From contig DIAF01000014.1 in assembly GCA_002414665.1 (NCBI GenBank), positions 25,006 to 89,005 of the forward strand: a stretch of 64,000 nucleotides of DNA, in the 5' to 3' direction. Made by a program: the position numbers and the translations under genes. Source of the DNA: Halieaceae bacterium UBA5085. GTDB lineage: Bacteria > Pseudomonadota > Gammaproteobacteria > Pseudomonadales > Halieaceae. How positions within the stretch are numbered: position 1 is the stretch's first letter; each line of letters starts with the position of its first letter. Positions 54,014 through 63,969 of the stretch are shown one piece after another. The notes beneath the pieces were generated by a model that saw nothing but the letters and a program-made list of their open reading frames with translations, was not told the DNA's origin and made no database searches.

Positions 54014-54853
54014 TCAGCCGAACTCGCCCGACTGGTAGTCACGAATCGCCTGCTCAAGTTCGGCCTGGGTGTTCATCACGAAGGGACCGTACTGGGCAAC
54101 GGGTTCGGCAACCGGTTCCCCGCGCAACAGCAGCAGGGAGACACCTGCGCTACCCGCACGCAATGACCAACGATCCCCGTGCGTGGTAACGGCCAGTTCC
54201 CCCGCGGTAATGGACTGGGCCGGCTGCTCGAGTGACCCCGCATATACATAAGCCAGCAAGGTGTCCCGGGGTGGCACGGGCAGATCGAGGAGGGCCTGGG
54301 GGTGCAGCGTGAGGTCAACCAGAGCAGCCCGCGGTGCCAGCTCCCGCAAGGGTCCGTGGCCGACCCACTCACCCAGCCGCCACTCGCCGGCGATGACCGC
54401 AGCGGCGTAGCCGTCGCCCTCTACCCACGTGAGCGCTGACGCCGGAATATCGCGGTAGCGCGGCTCCTTCAGCTTTTCCGCCGCCGGGAGATTGACCCAG
54501 AGCTGGAAGCCGTGCAGACCCTCAGTGTCCGCGGTGGGCATCTCCGAGTGGATAATGCCGCGCCCGGCCGACATCCACTGCACGCCGCCATCGCGGATTT
54601 CACCACGATTGCCCCGGCTGTCCTCGTGGATAATGCCGCCGTGTTTCATGTACGTCAGGGTTTGCATCCCCCGATGGGGGTGCGGCGGGAAACCGCCTCC
54701 GAGGTCCTCCCGGCGCTGTGCATGGAGTTCATCCAGCATGAGAAACGGGTCCATCGCCGTATGCCGCATGCCGGTCACCCGCTTGATCGCCACGCCGTCT
54801 CCGTCCTGTGCAGGCCTGGCCCGACGTATTTCCTGTACCGAACGTGCGTTCAT
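54014..54853 (-). CDS. Pirin family protein
   Basis: 279 residues, bicupin. Metal-binding histidines in GGGFPPHPHRGMQTLTYM and GRGIIHSEMP, with MDPFLMLDELH at the N-terminus. Bacterial pirins such as YhhW show quercetinase activity in vitro; the physiological role is unclear. It is divergent from a LysR regulator, which probably controls it. Confidence 0.92.
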   Translation of the reverse strand: MNARSVQEIRRARPAQDGDGVAIKRVTGMRHTAMDPFLMLDELHAQRREDLGGGFPPHPHRGMQTLTYMKHGGIIHEDSRGNRGEIRDGGVQWMSAGRGIIHSEMPTADTEGLHGFQLWVNLPAAEKLKEPRYRDIPASALTWVEGDGYAAAVIAGEWRLGEWVGHGPLRELAPRAALVDLTLHPQALLDLPVPPRDTLLAYVYAGSLEQPAQSITAGELAVTTHGDRWSLRAGSAGVSLLLLRGEPVAEPVAQYGPFVMNTQAELEQAIRDYQSGEFG

Positions 54854-54957
54854 GAGTGTCGCTCCCAGAGGCTGTTGCTACAGATTAAGCTCGTTATTTG
54901 CGAAGATAAATTGCATTATTTGGCCTCTTATTTTCGCTAATAGAGAAAGGTCAGAGC

Positions 54958-55845
54958 GTGAACCGCACAACACTTGAACAGTGGCGCATGCTGCAGGCCG
55001 TGGTCGAACACGGTGGATTCGCCCAGGCGGCTGCGGCCATCCACAAGAGCCAGTCGACCATCAATCACGCGGTGCACAAACTGCAGGACCAGCTGGGCGT
55101 CAGGCTGCTGGAAGTCGTAGGCCGCAAGGCGCAGCTTACCGAGGCAGGCACGCTGATGCTGCGCCGCGCCTCCCAACTGCTGGCACAGGCGGCCCAGCTG
55201 GAGGACGTCGCCAGCAGCCTCGCGCAGGGCACGGAGGCGGAGATTCATCTGGCTGTGGATGAGCTGTACCCCACTGCAGAACTGGCACAGGTGATGGCGG
55301 CGTTCTCCCAACGCTATCCCAACACACGGATTGAGCTTTACGAAACCATCCTTTCCGGTGGCGCAGAGCGCCTGCTGCGGGGCGAAGTCGGATTACTGAT
55401 TGCCAGCTCGGTGCCCGCGGGCTTCCTCGGCGAGCCCGTCATGCAGACCGAGTTCGTAGCGGTTGCGGCGCGCGGGCACGCACTGCTCGCGCTGGGTCGT
55501 ACATTGACACTGCAGGATCTCGCACGGGAGCGACAAATCGTCATTCGCGACTCCGCTCAGGACCGGCGCACTGACTCCGGCTGGCTCGGCGCGGAGCAGC
55601 GCTGGACCGTAAGTCACGTGGCCACATCCATCGAGCTCGTTACCCGTGGCCTCGGTTTCGCCTGGCTGCCGCGAACGCGCATCTCAAATGCCCTGGATAC
55701 AGGCGAGCTGGAGGCACTGCCACTTGAGCAGGGAGCCCGCCGCCACGCGACGCTGTACCTGACGGTCGCCGACCCCGACTGTGCCGGCCCCGCCGCGCGC
55801 CATCTCGCTGAGCTATTCAGTCGGCAAGGCCCCGCTGGGGGATAA
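54958..55845 (+). CDS. LysR family transcriptional regulator
   Basis: 295 residues. The N-terminal winged HTH is LQAVVEHGGFAQAAAAIHKSQSTINHAVHKLQDQLG, followed by the effector domain (EAEIHLAVDELYPTAELAQVM). GTG start. The 104-base divergent region with pirin is AT-rich and holds related TTATTT[GT]CG elements near 54894 and 54928, plausible binding sites. The effector is unknown. Confidence 0.92.
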   Translation: MNRTTLEQWRMLQAVVEHGGFAQAAAAIHKSQSTINHAVHKLQDQLGVRLLEVVGRKAQLTEAGTLMLRRASQLLAQAAQLEDVASSLAQGTEAEIHLAVDELYPTAELAQVMAAFSQRYPNTRIELYETILSGGAERLLRGEVGLLIASSVPAGFLGEPVMQTEFVAVAARGHALLALGRTLTLQDLARERQIVIRDSAQDRRTDSGWLGAEQRWTVSHVATSIELVTRGLGFAWLPRTRISNALDTGELEALPLEQGARRHATLYLTVADPDCAGPAARHLAELFSRQGPAGG

Positions 55846-55955
55846 AGGGCACATAAGTTCTATTTTTTCGAAATGTTTCAGCAAAATTATGCGATTTTAA
55901 AAGCATGCCTTCGAATTCACACTGCTGCCGACGTAGAGATAACAGGAGCAATGCA

Positions 55956-56927
55956 ATGGGTATGCTGGTAAACGGACAGTGGCAGGACATCTGGTACGAC
56001 ACTGACAGCAACGATGGCCGCTTCGTGCGCGAGAGCGCCCGGTTCAGGCACTGGGTAACCGCCGACGGCGCGGCGGGTGCGACCGGAGACGCCGGTTTTG
56101 CAGCCGCATCCGGGCGCTATCACCTGTACGTCTCGCTCGCCTGCCCCTGGGCACATCGAACGCTGATTGTACGCGCCTTGAAGAACCTGGAAGCACACAT
56201 TGATGTGTCAGTGGTCAGCCCCCTGATGCTGGAGAACGGCTGGACCTTCGATCGCGACCAGGGCAGCACCGGCGACGGGGTGGGCGGCGCCGATTTCCAC
56301 CATCAAATATACACCCGGGCAGACCCCGCCTACACCGGCCGGGTGACGGTGCCGGTACTCTGGGACTGCGAACGCAATACCATCGTCAGCAACGAATCCG
56401 CTGACATCATTCGCATGTTCAACAGCGCCTTCAACAACATTACCGGAAGCACACTGGACCTGTACGCCCCGGCCGAGCGCAGTGCCATTGACGACTGGAA
56501 TGAGCGCATTTACCCCGCCATCAATAACGGCGTGTACCGAGCGGGCTTTGCCACCACACAGCAGGCCTACGAGGAAGCCTACCATGCCCTGTTCGAGGAG
56601 CTGGATCATATCGATGCACACCTTGCGGATCAGCGGTACCTGACTGGCGCCAGCCTGACCGAGGCGGACATTCGCCTGTTCACCACACTGATCCGCTTTG
56701 ATGCCGTGTACCACGGACACTTCAAGTGCAACCGACAGCGGCTGGAGGACTACCGGCACCTGCCGGGGTACATCCGGGACATCTATCAACGTCCGGGCGT
56801 CGCGGACACTGTGGACTTCCACCACATCAAGACCCACTACTACGCATCACACCGCAACATCAACCCAACCGGCGTGGTGCCCGTCGGCCCTCACATCGAC
56901 TACACCTCAGCCCACGGCCGCAGCTAA
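55956..56927 (+). CDS. yqjG: Glutathionyl-hydroquinone reductase (GST Xi class)
   Basis: 323 residues. Thioredoxin-fold Cys in LYVSLACPWAHRTLIVRAL, then PVLWDCERNTIVSNESADIIRM and the C-terminal helical domain with LTEADIRLFTTLIRFDAVY. Reduces glutathionyl-hydroquinones. AGGAG at 55944-55948 selects the ATG at 55956 over one at 55905. Its stop overlaps the convergent sixA stop. Confidence 0.93.
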   Translation: MGMLVNGQWQDIWYDTDSNDGRFVRESARFRHWVTADGAAGATGDAGFAAASGRYHLYVSLACPWAHRTLIVRALKNLEAHIDVSVVSPLMLENGWTFDRDQGSTGDGVGGADFHHQIYTRADPAYTGRVTVPVLWDCERNTIVSNESADIIRMFNSAFNNITGSTLDLYAPAERSAIDDWNERIYPAINNGVYRAGFATTQQAYEEAYHALFEELDHIDAHLADQRYLTGASLTEADIRLFTTLIRFDAVYHGHFKCNRQRLEDYRHLPGYIRDIYQRPGVADTVDFHHIKTHYYASHRNINPTGVVPVGPHIDYTSAHGRS

Positions 56928-57430
56928 CCCTCCGGCGGCAGGTCCCTGGGGAAAAGCTGCTGCTGCAGTATCCCGGCACCATCGCTCACGGACGCCCAGT
57001 GCTGCACAGACAGCTGGATGCGCAGATAGCCCACCGTCGGCAGGTTGGCCAGGCGCAGCTCCGGCACCAGGAGGTTAGCCAGGTCGGTCAAACCGGGGTT
57101 GTGCCCAATCAAGAACAGCTGTTCCTCGCTGTCGGAACGGGCGCGTAGCCAGGCCAGCAGGTCCATTGCACTGAATGTATAGAGATCCCGTTCGCTGCAG
57201 TGTGGTGCCGCGGCCAGGCCGGGCCAGCCTGCGCACAGTCCCTGCAGAGTCATCTGCGCACGCCGTGCCGTACTGACATGGATACCCATCGGCGCCAGCT
57301 GCCGCTGCAACGCCGCGCCCATGCGGGGCGCGTCACGCAGGCCGCGGGCGTTCAGTGGCCGGTCGTGGTCGGCAAGCCCCGGCTTCCCCCAGTCGGACTT
57401 GGCGTGACGCAGCATGTGCAGGGTCTTCAT
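56924..57430 (-). CDS. SixA-like histidine phosphatase
   Basis: 168 residues, histidine phosphatase superfamily. Catalytic motif LRHAKSDW at the start, HDRPLNARG next, and the second His in [11 protein letters not shown]. The SixA family removes phosphate from phosphohistidine, as in PTS-Ntr or phosphorelay proteins. The true start is the ATG at 57430 after GGAGGAAGG, not the longer frame to 57532. Confidence 0.9.
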   Translation of the reverse strand: MKTLHMLRHAKSDWGKPGLADHDRPLNARGLRDAPRMGAALQRQLAPMGIHVSTARRAQMTLQGLCAGWPGLAAAPHCSERDLYTFSAMDLLAWLRARSDSEEQLFLIGHNPGLTDLANLLVPELRLANLPTVGYLRIQLSVQHWASVSDGAGILQQQLFPRDLPPEG

Positions 57431-57553
57431 CGAATTTTCCTTCCTCCCAACGCGGCCAGTCACGCACAAAACGAGGAAAAAAACCAGATCGTTTTCGCCG
57501 CCGGGGTCACGCATAATGACGCGCCGCGACACTACAGGACCCCACCGGATACC

Positions 57554-59890
57554 ATGAGCAAGAGCATTTCCCAGCGTATCGCCGAAGAACTCGCCGTTAA
57601 AGAAAGCCAGATCAGCGCAGCGATCGGCCTGCTGGACGAGGGCGCCACCGTGCCCTTCATCTCACGCTATCGGAAAGAAGTCACGGGGGGGCTGGATGAC
57701 ACGCAGATGCGTCATCTTGATGAACGCCTGCGCTACCTCCGGGAGCTTGACGAGCGCCGCACCGCCATTCTCAAGTCGATTGCCGAGCAGGACAAGCTCA
57801 GCCCGGCCCTGGAACAGGCGCTGCTGGAGGCCGACACCAAGAACCGGCTGGAAGACCTCTACCTGCCCTATAAGCCAAAACGGCGCACCAAGGCGCAGAT
57901 TGCCCGGGAGGCGGGGCTGGAACCGCTGGCAGAGGCGCTGCTCGCGGATCCGCAGCAGAGTCCCGAGCAACTCGCCGAATCCTACCTGAACCCGGATCAC
58001 GGTGTTGCCGATGTCAAGGCGGCTCTTGATGGCGCGCGACAGATCCTGATGGAACGCTTTGCGGAAGATGCCGACCTGCTGGCGCGCTTGCGCACGTTCC
58101 TGCTGGAGAATGCCCTGCTCGCTTCCTGCCTGGTGCCCGGCAAGGATGCCGAAGGTGCCAAGTTCCGCGACTACTTCGAACACACAGAGCCACTGGCGAC
58201 GACGCCGTCGCACCGCGCACTGGCCATGTTCCGCGGTCGCAATGAAGGCTTCCTGCAGCTCGACCTGCTGCTCAACCCGGAGGAAAAGCCCGGAGATGCC
58301 CACCCCTGCGAAGCCATGATTGCGGATCACTGGTCGATTCGTGATGCCGGGCGCGCCGCTGATCGCTGGCTGGCGGATACCGTGCGCTGGACCTGGCGGA
58401 TCAAGCTGCTCAGCCATCTGCAGACCGATCTGCTGACACAACTGCGGGAGCGCGCCGAGCAGGAAGCGATTGCCGTCTTCGCCCGCAACCTGAAAGACCT
58501 TCTCCTGGCAGCGCCCGCGGGAGCGCACGCGACGATCGGGCTCGACCCGGGCCTGCGCACTGGCGTGAAGCTGGCGGTCGTCGATGCCACCGGCAAAGTG
58601 GTGGACCACGGCGCGCTGTTTCCCCACCCGCCGCAGAAGCGCACGCGCGAGGCCAGCGCGGAACTCCTGCGGCTGATACAGCAGCACGGCGTCGAGCTAA
58701 TCGCCATCGGCAATGGCACCGCCAGCCGGGAAACCGACAAGTTCGTCGGCGACCTGCTGCAGGAACACCCGGAACTGAACTGCCGCAAAGTCATGGTGAA
58801 CGAATCCGGCGCCTCTATCTACTCCGCTTCCGAGTTCGCTGCGCGCGAGTTCCCCGACCTTGACGTGACCATACGCGGCGCCGTGTCCATTGCCCGGCGC
58901 CTGCAGGATCCTCTGGCCGAGCTGGTGAAAATCGACCCGAAGTCCATTGGTGTGGGCCAGTACCAACACGACGTCAGCCAGGTTCAGCTGGCGCGTCAGC
59001 TGGACGCCGTCGTCGAGGACTGCGTGAACGCAGTGGGCGTCGACGTGAATACAGCGTCGGTACCGCTGCTGGCTCGCGTGTCGGGCCTGAACCAGAATCT
59101 GGCCAACAACATCGTGGCACTGCGCGACCAGGCAGGCAGCTTCACCAGCCGCAGGGACCTGCTGCAGGTGCCGCGCTTCGGCGAGAAAACCTTTGAGCAG
59201 GCAGCGGGCTTCCTGCGCATCAACAATAGCAGCAACCCGCTCGATGCCTCCGCCGTGCACCCCGAATCGTACCCCCTGGTCGAACGTATTGCCGAACGCC
59301 AGCAGCGATCCCTGTCCAGCCTGATTGGCGACTCTGCTTTCCTGCGCAGCTTGCGGCCCAGCGACTACGTCACCGAACAGGTGGGCCTGCCCACGGTGCT
59401 CGATATCCTCCGTGAACTGGACAAACCGGGGCGCGATCCACGCCCGGAGTTCCGCATGGCGAGCTTTCAGGAGGGTGTCGAGAAAATCGGCGACCTGAGG
59501 CCAGACATGGTGCTGGAAGGCACAGTGACCAACGTGACCAATTTCGGCGCCTTTGTAGATGTCGGGGTCCACCAGGACGGCCTCGTCCACATATCGGTTC
59601 TCGCTGACCGCTTCATCAAGGATCCACATGAGGTGGTAAAGGCCGGTGACGTCGTGAAAGTGAAAGTCATGGAAGTGGATCTGGAGCGCAAGCGCATTGC
59701 CCTGAGCATGCGCCTCAACGACAAGGCGCAGGACGCCGTCCGCCAACCGGGCGGGCGACAGCAGGAGCCGCGAGGCGCTGGGGCAAAGTCAGCCGCGCGG
59801 GGCAATGCCACACACAAGGCTGCCAGCAAGGGTGCAGAACCCTCAACGGCTCTCGCCGCGGCATTCGCCAGGGCACGCGGCGACCGCTAG
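57554..59890 (+). CDS. tex: Tex family RNA-binding transcription accessory protein
   Basis: 778 residues. N-terminal Tex domain ([20 protein letters not shown]), YqgF-like RNase H fold ([20 protein letters not shown]), helix-hairpin-helix region ([20 protein letters not shown]) and C-terminal S1 domain ([26 protein letters not shown]) with a basic low-complexity tail. Tex binds nucleic acids and transcription elongation complexes. The start at 57554 is the family one; the frame runs open to 57200 through the sixA gene only by chance. Confidence 0.95.
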   Translation: MSKSISQRIAEELAVKESQISAAIGLLDEGATVPFISRYRKEVTGGLDDTQMRHLDERLRYLRELDERRTAILKSIAEQDKLSPALEQALLEADTKNRLEDLYLPYKPKRRTKAQIAREAGLEPLAEALLADPQQSPEQLAESYLNPDHGVADVKAALDGARQILMERFAEDADLLARLRTFLLENALLASCLVPGKDAEGAKFRDYFEHTEPLATTPSHRALAMFRGRNEGFLQLDLLLNPEEKPGDAHPCEAMIADHWSIRDAGRAADRWLADTVRWTWRIKLLSHLQTDLLTQLRERAEQEAIAVFARNLKDLLLAAPAGAHATIGLDPGLRTGVKLAVVDATGKVVDHGALFPHPPQKRTREASAELLRLIQQHGVELIAIGNGTASRETDKFVGDLLQEHPELNCRKVMVNESGASIYSASEFAAREFPDLDVTIRGAVSIARRLQDPLAELVKIDPKSIGVGQYQHDVSQVQLARQLDAVVEDCVNAVGVDVNTASVPLLARVSGLNQNLANNIVALRDQAGSFTSRRDLLQVPRFGEKTFEQAAGFLRINNSSNPLDASAVHPESYPLVERIAERQQRSLSSLIGDSAFLRSLRPSDYVTEQVGLPTVLDILRELDKPGRDPRPEFRMASFQEGVEKIGDLRPDMVLEGTVTNVTNFGAFVDVGVHQDGLVHISVLADRFIKDPHEVVKAGDVVKVKVMEVDLERKRIALSMRLNDKAQDAVRQPGGRQQEPRGAGAKSAARGNATHKAASKGAEPSTALAAAFARARGDR

Positions 59891-59892
59891 GG

Positions 59893-60846
59893 TCAGCGCG
59901 AAACGGACGTCGTCCAGCCCAGCTTGACCGCATCGAGGGTAATGTCTGCAGGGGGCCCACTGCCGACTTCAGCGGCGAGCCAGGGCAATAACACGTAGAG
60001 CAACCCGGGCGTACCGTGCAGCAGTGGCAGCGCAATGAGCAGGGTATCACCGGCGCTATTGAGCAGTACCGCGTGATCCGTGCGCTGCGGCAGGGACGTA
60101 CTCACCATCGCGGACCACTCCAACGTCACTCCCTGACGCATCTGCCAGCGCAGTTCCAATGCCAGGTTGTTCAGTTCGGCGAACAGCTGCTGGCACAGGG
60201 CGCGCTCATCCACCAGTCGACTGCCCGCGCGTTCTGCTGGCGGCGGAAACTCAACGCGCAACCCGCGCTGCGCACAGACATTTCCGTCACGCGTGAAACT
60301 CCAGGCGGGCTCCGGCGTCTCTGCCGTGATGGGTATCGGTTCCTGTCTGGCGGCCTGCGCCGGCGTTGTGGGCGCCAACACGCGGGCACAGTCATTGTCT
60401 GCGCAGAACGCCGAGACAATGCGTGCCTCCAGTACCCCCTGCTGGTCCCGGCGGGGGTGACTGAGCATAACGCTGGCAGCGCCCACCTGTATCGCCGGAT
60501 CTGCAAGCGGCGGCATCAGCAACTGGACCGGCTTGTTTGCCTGCACCGCGCGCTGCAGGCGCAGCACCTCGCCCGCATACTGTTCAACCGCTACCGCCCA
60601 GCCGACAGGGCTGCGAGGGCCCGCCTGCTTATCTGCGGCCTGACGCCGCGCCAGTGCCGCCTCGGCGAGCAGCACTTCGGCCAGCTCCATCAGTGCGATG
60701 TCCGCAAACTGCTGCCGACCTGACTCGTCAGCCTCCAGTTGCTCCACCAGACGCTGGAAGCGGGAGGCTTCCGTGGCTGGCGTGGCGCCGGGCTCGGCGA
60801 CCACCCCGACGACAATCAGCAGCCACGTGAACACCACCCGAGACAA
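59893..60846 (-). CDS. Exported protein of unknown function
   Basis: 317 residues. Likely signal peptide (1-17, FTWLLIVVGVVAEPG). The first 130 residues are helical and Ala/Glu-rich; the rest has scattered strands and three or four Cys (FCADNDCARV, NVCAQRGLRV, RALCQQLF). No motif or family recognised. Convergent with tex. Translation composition looks gene-like and no competing frame is credible. Confidence 0.65.
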   Translation of the reverse strand: MSRVVFTWLLIVVGVVAEPGATPATEASRFQRLVEQLEADESGRQQFADIALMELAEVLLAEAALARRQAADKQAGPRSPVGWAVAVEQYAGEVLRLQRAVQANKPVQLLMPPLADPAIQVGAASVMLSHPRRDQQGVLEARIVSAFCADNDCARVLAPTTPAQAARQEPIPITAETPEPAWSFTRDGNVCAQRGLRVEFPPPAERAGSRLVDERALCQQLFAELNNLALELRWQMRQGVTLEWSAMVSTSLPQRTDHAVLLNSAGDTLLIALPLLHGTPGLLYVLLPWLAAEVGSGPPADITLDAVKLGWTTSVSR

Positions 60847-60917
60847 TGACGGTAGCAGGTGACGGTCGCGGCGGTTCGTTGAAGCTGCCCACCTACGCGG
60901 TCGACGCAGGGAAGGTA

Positions 60918-61355
60918 TTATTCGTCTCCCCGCCTGACCGGCCGGCGCTGGGCTTTGAGGGTGCCGCGCTGCTGCTTCTTGTCAAGACGCCTGCGTCTGG
61001 ACGCGAGTGTGGGTCTCGTAGGCCTGCGGGGTTTACGCGGGCGACAGCACCCGGCGATCAACTCAGCCAGACGCGCCAGCGCGTCCTGCCGATTTTTCGC
61101 CTGACTGCGGAAACGCTGCGCCTTGATGGTAACAACTCCCTCTTCCGAAATGCGGCTGTCGCGGCAGGCAAGCAGCGCAGCAATACAGTTTTCAGGGAGG
61201 GAAGATGCCACGGCATTGAAACGCAGGTGTATGGCGGTGGACACCTTGTTGACGTTCTGTCCCCCGGCACCCTGCGCCCGAATCGCGTGCAACTCGACTT
61301 CTTCCAGCGGCAGGGCCAGCGTTGCGCTTATCTGCAGTATGTCCTGTTCTGCCAT
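60918..61355 (-). CDS. arfB: Alternative ribosome-rescue factor / peptidyl-tRNA hydrolase ArfB
   Basis: About 145 residues. The GGQ motif in AQGAGGQNVNKVSTAIHLRF enters the peptidyl-transferase centre, and a very basic C-terminal tail (PRKPRRPTRPTLASRRRRLDKKQQRG) occupies the empty mRNA channel, so it hydrolyses peptidyl-tRNA on non-stop ribosomes. The ATG at 61355 is chosen; a GTG at 61367 is also open. Confidence 0.95.
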   Translation of the reverse strand: MAEQDILQISATLALPLEEVELHAIRAQGAGGQNVNKVSTAIHLRFNAVASSLPENCIAALLACRDSRISEEGVVTIKAQRFRSQAKNRQDALARLAELIAGCCRPRKPRRPTRPTLASRRRRLDKKQQRGTLKAQRRPVRRGDE

Positions 61356-61425
61356 GCAGTATCTCACCTCAAATGCAGCGGTTCACGCGGCGAACCGCCC
61401 AAGCGTACTGCGCAGGGGCGCGCGC

Positions 61426-61644
61426 CTAGCGGTCCTGAAACCAGGCGACAAACTCATCAAACTCGACGACGCCGCTGCCGTCGCTGTCAATGGCCCGGAA
61501 CCCGACCTGCGGGTCTTCCCCAGGCTCTAGCGCATCCAGACCCTCCAACAGGGCGGCAAACTCCTTTAACTCAATCTTACCGTCGCCATTGCGGTCAAAA
61601 TGATCGAAGTTTTCCCGCAGTTCCTGCTCTGACACATCGGACAT
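61426..61644 (-). CDS. Small EF-hand calcium-binding protein
   Basis: 72 residues from the ATG at 61644 (AGGA before it; the frame is open to 61776). Two EF-hand loops are complete: DRNGDGKIELKE and DSDGSGVVEFDE, each with acidic residues at positions 1, 3, 5 and 12. There is no signal peptide, so it is probably a cytoplasmic calcium buffer or sensor. Unusually compact two-hand protein for a bacterium, between arfB and the feoAB promoter. Confidence 0.85.
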   Translation of the reverse strand: MSDVSEQELRENFDHFDRNGDGKIELKEFAALLEGLDALEPGEDPQVGFRAIDSDGSGVVEFDEFVAWFQDR

Positions 61645-61798
61645 TTCCTGACTCCTCACAAGTGCACCAGGGTGACAGTAAACACGTGGTAACGCTCCCG
61701 ACCAACGGCCAGACTCCGGCACCGGTGCGCCAACACGCTGAGTATAATAGAGTGGCCCACACATGATACCCGGCACATCGCTGAGGAAAAGCCTTCCA

Positions 61799-61817
61799 AA
61801 TGGGAATCGTTCGCGTT
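61799..61817 (+). promoter_or_regulatory. Fur box and overlapping promoter of feoAB
   Basis: AATGGGAATCGTTCGCGTT matches the common Fur pattern AATGAGAATCATTCTCATT at 15 of 19 positions. It sits between a candidate -35 TTCCAA (61794-61799) and -10 TATGGT (61817-61822), 17 bases apart, about 55 bases before feoA. Iron-loaded Fur would block RNA polymerase here. A separate TATAAT lies at 61743-61748. Confidence 0.65.
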
Positions 61818-61873
61818 ATGGTGCGCGCACAGATGTCGCGACAACCGTCTCCCACACTCGAGTGACACCGCCA

Positions 61874-62140
61874 ATGAAGAAAACGCAGCCCCCGGGGGCG
61901 CCGAAAACGCTGTGGTCACTGCGCCGTGGGGAACACTGTGCCATCGCCGGCTATGACGACCTGCTGGCAGAGGCCTACAAGATACGCCTCATGGAGTTTG
62001 GCTTCTACCCCGGCGAGACGGTGTCCTGCCTGCAATCCCCGGGTTTCGGTGCACCCAAAGTCTACCGCGTCAATAACACCATTTATTCACTGGATGACGA
62101 AATTGCGGATCACATTCTTGTAGAGAGCACCGCACTGTGA
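61874..62140 (+). CDS. feoA: Ferrous iron transport protein FeoA
   Basis: 88 residues, SH3-like domain: LRRGEHCAIAGYDD, IRLMEFGFYPGETVSCL and FGAPKVYRVNNTIYSLDDEIADHI. FeoA is a small cytoplasmic partner of FeoB. The ATG at 61874 gives the usual length; the frame is open upstream to 61763. Its stop overlaps the feoB GTG. Confidence 0.92.
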   Translation: MKKTQPPGAPKTLWSLRRGEHCAIAGYDDLLAEAYKIRLMEFGFYPGETVSCLQSPGFGAPKVYRVNNTIYSLDDEIADHILVESTAL

Positions 62141-63969
62141 CCAAGGTCCTGCTGATCGGCAGCCCCAACTCGGGCAAGAGCATGCTGTTCAACCGCCTGA
62201 CCGGGTTGTCGCAGAAAGTCGCGAACTTCCCCGGCATTACCGTCGATGTCGCCAGCGGCAAGTTGCAGGGCATGGACGATGTGTACCTGGTCGATTTTCC
62301 CGGTACCTACTCCCTGAAAGCGATCTCGGCAGAGGAAAAGGTGGCGGTGGCGCAGTTTGAAAAGGCCCTCGCTGATGCCGACGTCGAGCACGTACTGTGC
62401 CTGATCGATGCCACACGACTGGAAAAAAGCCTGTTCTTCACCCTGCAGGTTATCCGCGAGTGCGAGTTGCATGACAAGCCGGTCACCGTACTGGCCAACA
62501 TGATCGACGTCCTCGAAGCGAACAATCTTAGCATTGACCTGCCGGCGCTGGAGGCCGCCATTCACACCCGGGTGCTACCGATCTCAGCACGTTCCGGCAA
62601 GGGACTGGCGGAGATCTCCGAGCACATCAGGGCAGCGCGCACGGCAGACAGGCTGCGGCAGCGGCCACACCTCACCGGCACGCCGGACGAGATCCTCAGG
62701 GGCACCGCTCACCAACTTGCACAACGACTCGGCCCACGCGGCGACGTGTTGGTGCGCACGCAGAATCGATTGGATGCCTTCTTTCTCCATTCCCTGACCG
62801 GAGGCGTTGCGTTCTTCGGGATCATGTACCTGCTTTTCCAGTCGATTTTCACCTGGTCGACGCCCGCCATGGACGCGATTGAAGGTTCGCTGGCGTGGAT
62901 CGCCGACGGCATCGTGCCGCTGATCGGCAATCAGGTCCTGCGAGATTTCACCGCCGACGCACTGTTCAGCGGCATCGGGGCATTTCTCGTGTTCGTGCCG
63001 CAGATTTTTGTTCTGACTTTTGTGATCGGCCTGCTGGAGGACTCCGGTTACATGGCGCGAGCCACGCTGATCTGCCACAAGCCGCTGCGCTACTTCGGGC
63101 TGACCGGCAAGAGTTTCGTACCCATGCTCTCCGGCGTTGCCTGCGCCATTCCGGGCATCTACGCGGCGCGGGCGGTCGACTCGCCGCGGAAGCGTCTGCT
63201 CACCTACATGGCCATCCCGCTGATGCCGTGTTCGGCTCGCCTTCCGGTCTATGCCCTGCTGATCGCCGCTTTTATACCGGGCGACACATTCCTCGGCGGC
63301 CTGGTGGGCTGGCAGGGGCTGGCCATGTTTGGCATTTATTTCTTCGGCATGATGACGGCCCTGATCATCACCGGCCTCGTGTCGCGTGCCAGGAAAGACC
63401 AGTTTGACGACCTGCCCTTCGTACTCGAACTGCCCCCATACCGCTTACCGGGGGTCAAGCCTCTGCTACGCAACGCTTTTAATCGTGCGAAGCACTTTGT
63501 GGTCAAGGCCGGCAAGATCATCTTCACGGTGACGCTTGTGGTCTGGGTACTGGGTTACTTCCCCAATTTTGGCGCCGACCTGGGTCAATCCTGGCTGGGC
63601 CATCTGGGCCGGTTTATCGAGCCGCTGTTTGCACCACTCGGCCTTGACTGGCGCTACGGCGTGGCCATCCTTACATCATTCCTGGCGCGAGAAGTGTTCG
63701 TCGGCACACTGGGCACCATTTTCGGCATTGAGGGCGCCGAGGAAAACATGGTGCCCCTGGTCGAGCAGATCCAGAACAGTGACCTCACCGTCGCTTCTGG
63801 CCTGGCACTGCTGGTGTTCTTCGCCATTGCCCTGCAATGCGTGTCGACCATGGCTATTCTGGCGAAAGAGGCCCGTTCCGGCAGCCTCGCACTGAAGATG
63901 TTTGGCGCGTACTTCGTACTGGCGTACGCGGCGGCCTTTCTGGTTTATCAGGTCGCGACGCTATTCTAG
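62137..63969 (+). CDS. feoB: Ferrous iron transporter FeoB
   Basis: Inner-membrane Fe2+ importer. N-terminal G domain: P-loop GSPNSGKSMLFNRL, VDFPGTYSLKA, ANMIDVLEA (NxxD). The transmembrane part starts near residue 220 and has the Gate motifs MLSGVACAIPGIYAAR and IPLMPCSARLPVYALL. GTG start coupled to feoA. At 610 residues it is about 150 shorter than E. coli FeoB, mainly from a shorter linker and C-terminus, yet keeps both Cys-containing gate motifs. No feoC follows before the window end. Confidence 0.94.
   Translation: MTKVLLIGSPNSGKSMLFNRLTGLSQKVANFPGITVDVASGKLQGMDDVYLVDFPGTYSLKAISAEEKVAVAQFEKALADADVEHVLCLIDATRLEKSLFFTLQVIRECELHDKPVTVLANMIDVLEANNLSIDLPALEAAIHTRVLPISARSGKGLAEISEHIRAARTADRLRQRPHLTGTPDEILRGTAHQLAQRLGPRGDVLVRTQNRLDAFFLHSLTGGVAFFGIMYLLFQSIFTWSTPAMDAIEGSLAWIADGIVPLIGNQVLRDFTADALFSGIGAFLVFVPQIFVLTFVIGLLEDSGYMARATLICHKPLRYFGLTGKSFVPMLSGVACAIPGIYAARAVDSPRKRLLTYMAIPLMPCSARLPVYALLIAAFIPGDTFLGGLVGWQGLAMFGIYFFGMMTALIITGLVSRARKDQFDDLPFVLELPPYRLPGVKPLLRNAFNRAKHFVVKAGKIIFTVTLVVWVLGYFPNFGADLGQSWLGHLGRFIEPLFAPLGLDWRYGVAILTSFLAREVFVGTLGTIFGIEGAEENMVPLVEQIQNSDLTVASGLALLVFFAIALQCVSTMAILAKEARSGSLALKMFGAYFVLAYAAAFLVYQVATLF

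Noticed and set aside
57200..57553. Upstream in-frame extension of tex
   Set aside because: It overlaps the well-supported sixA gene on the other strand; the family start is at 57554.
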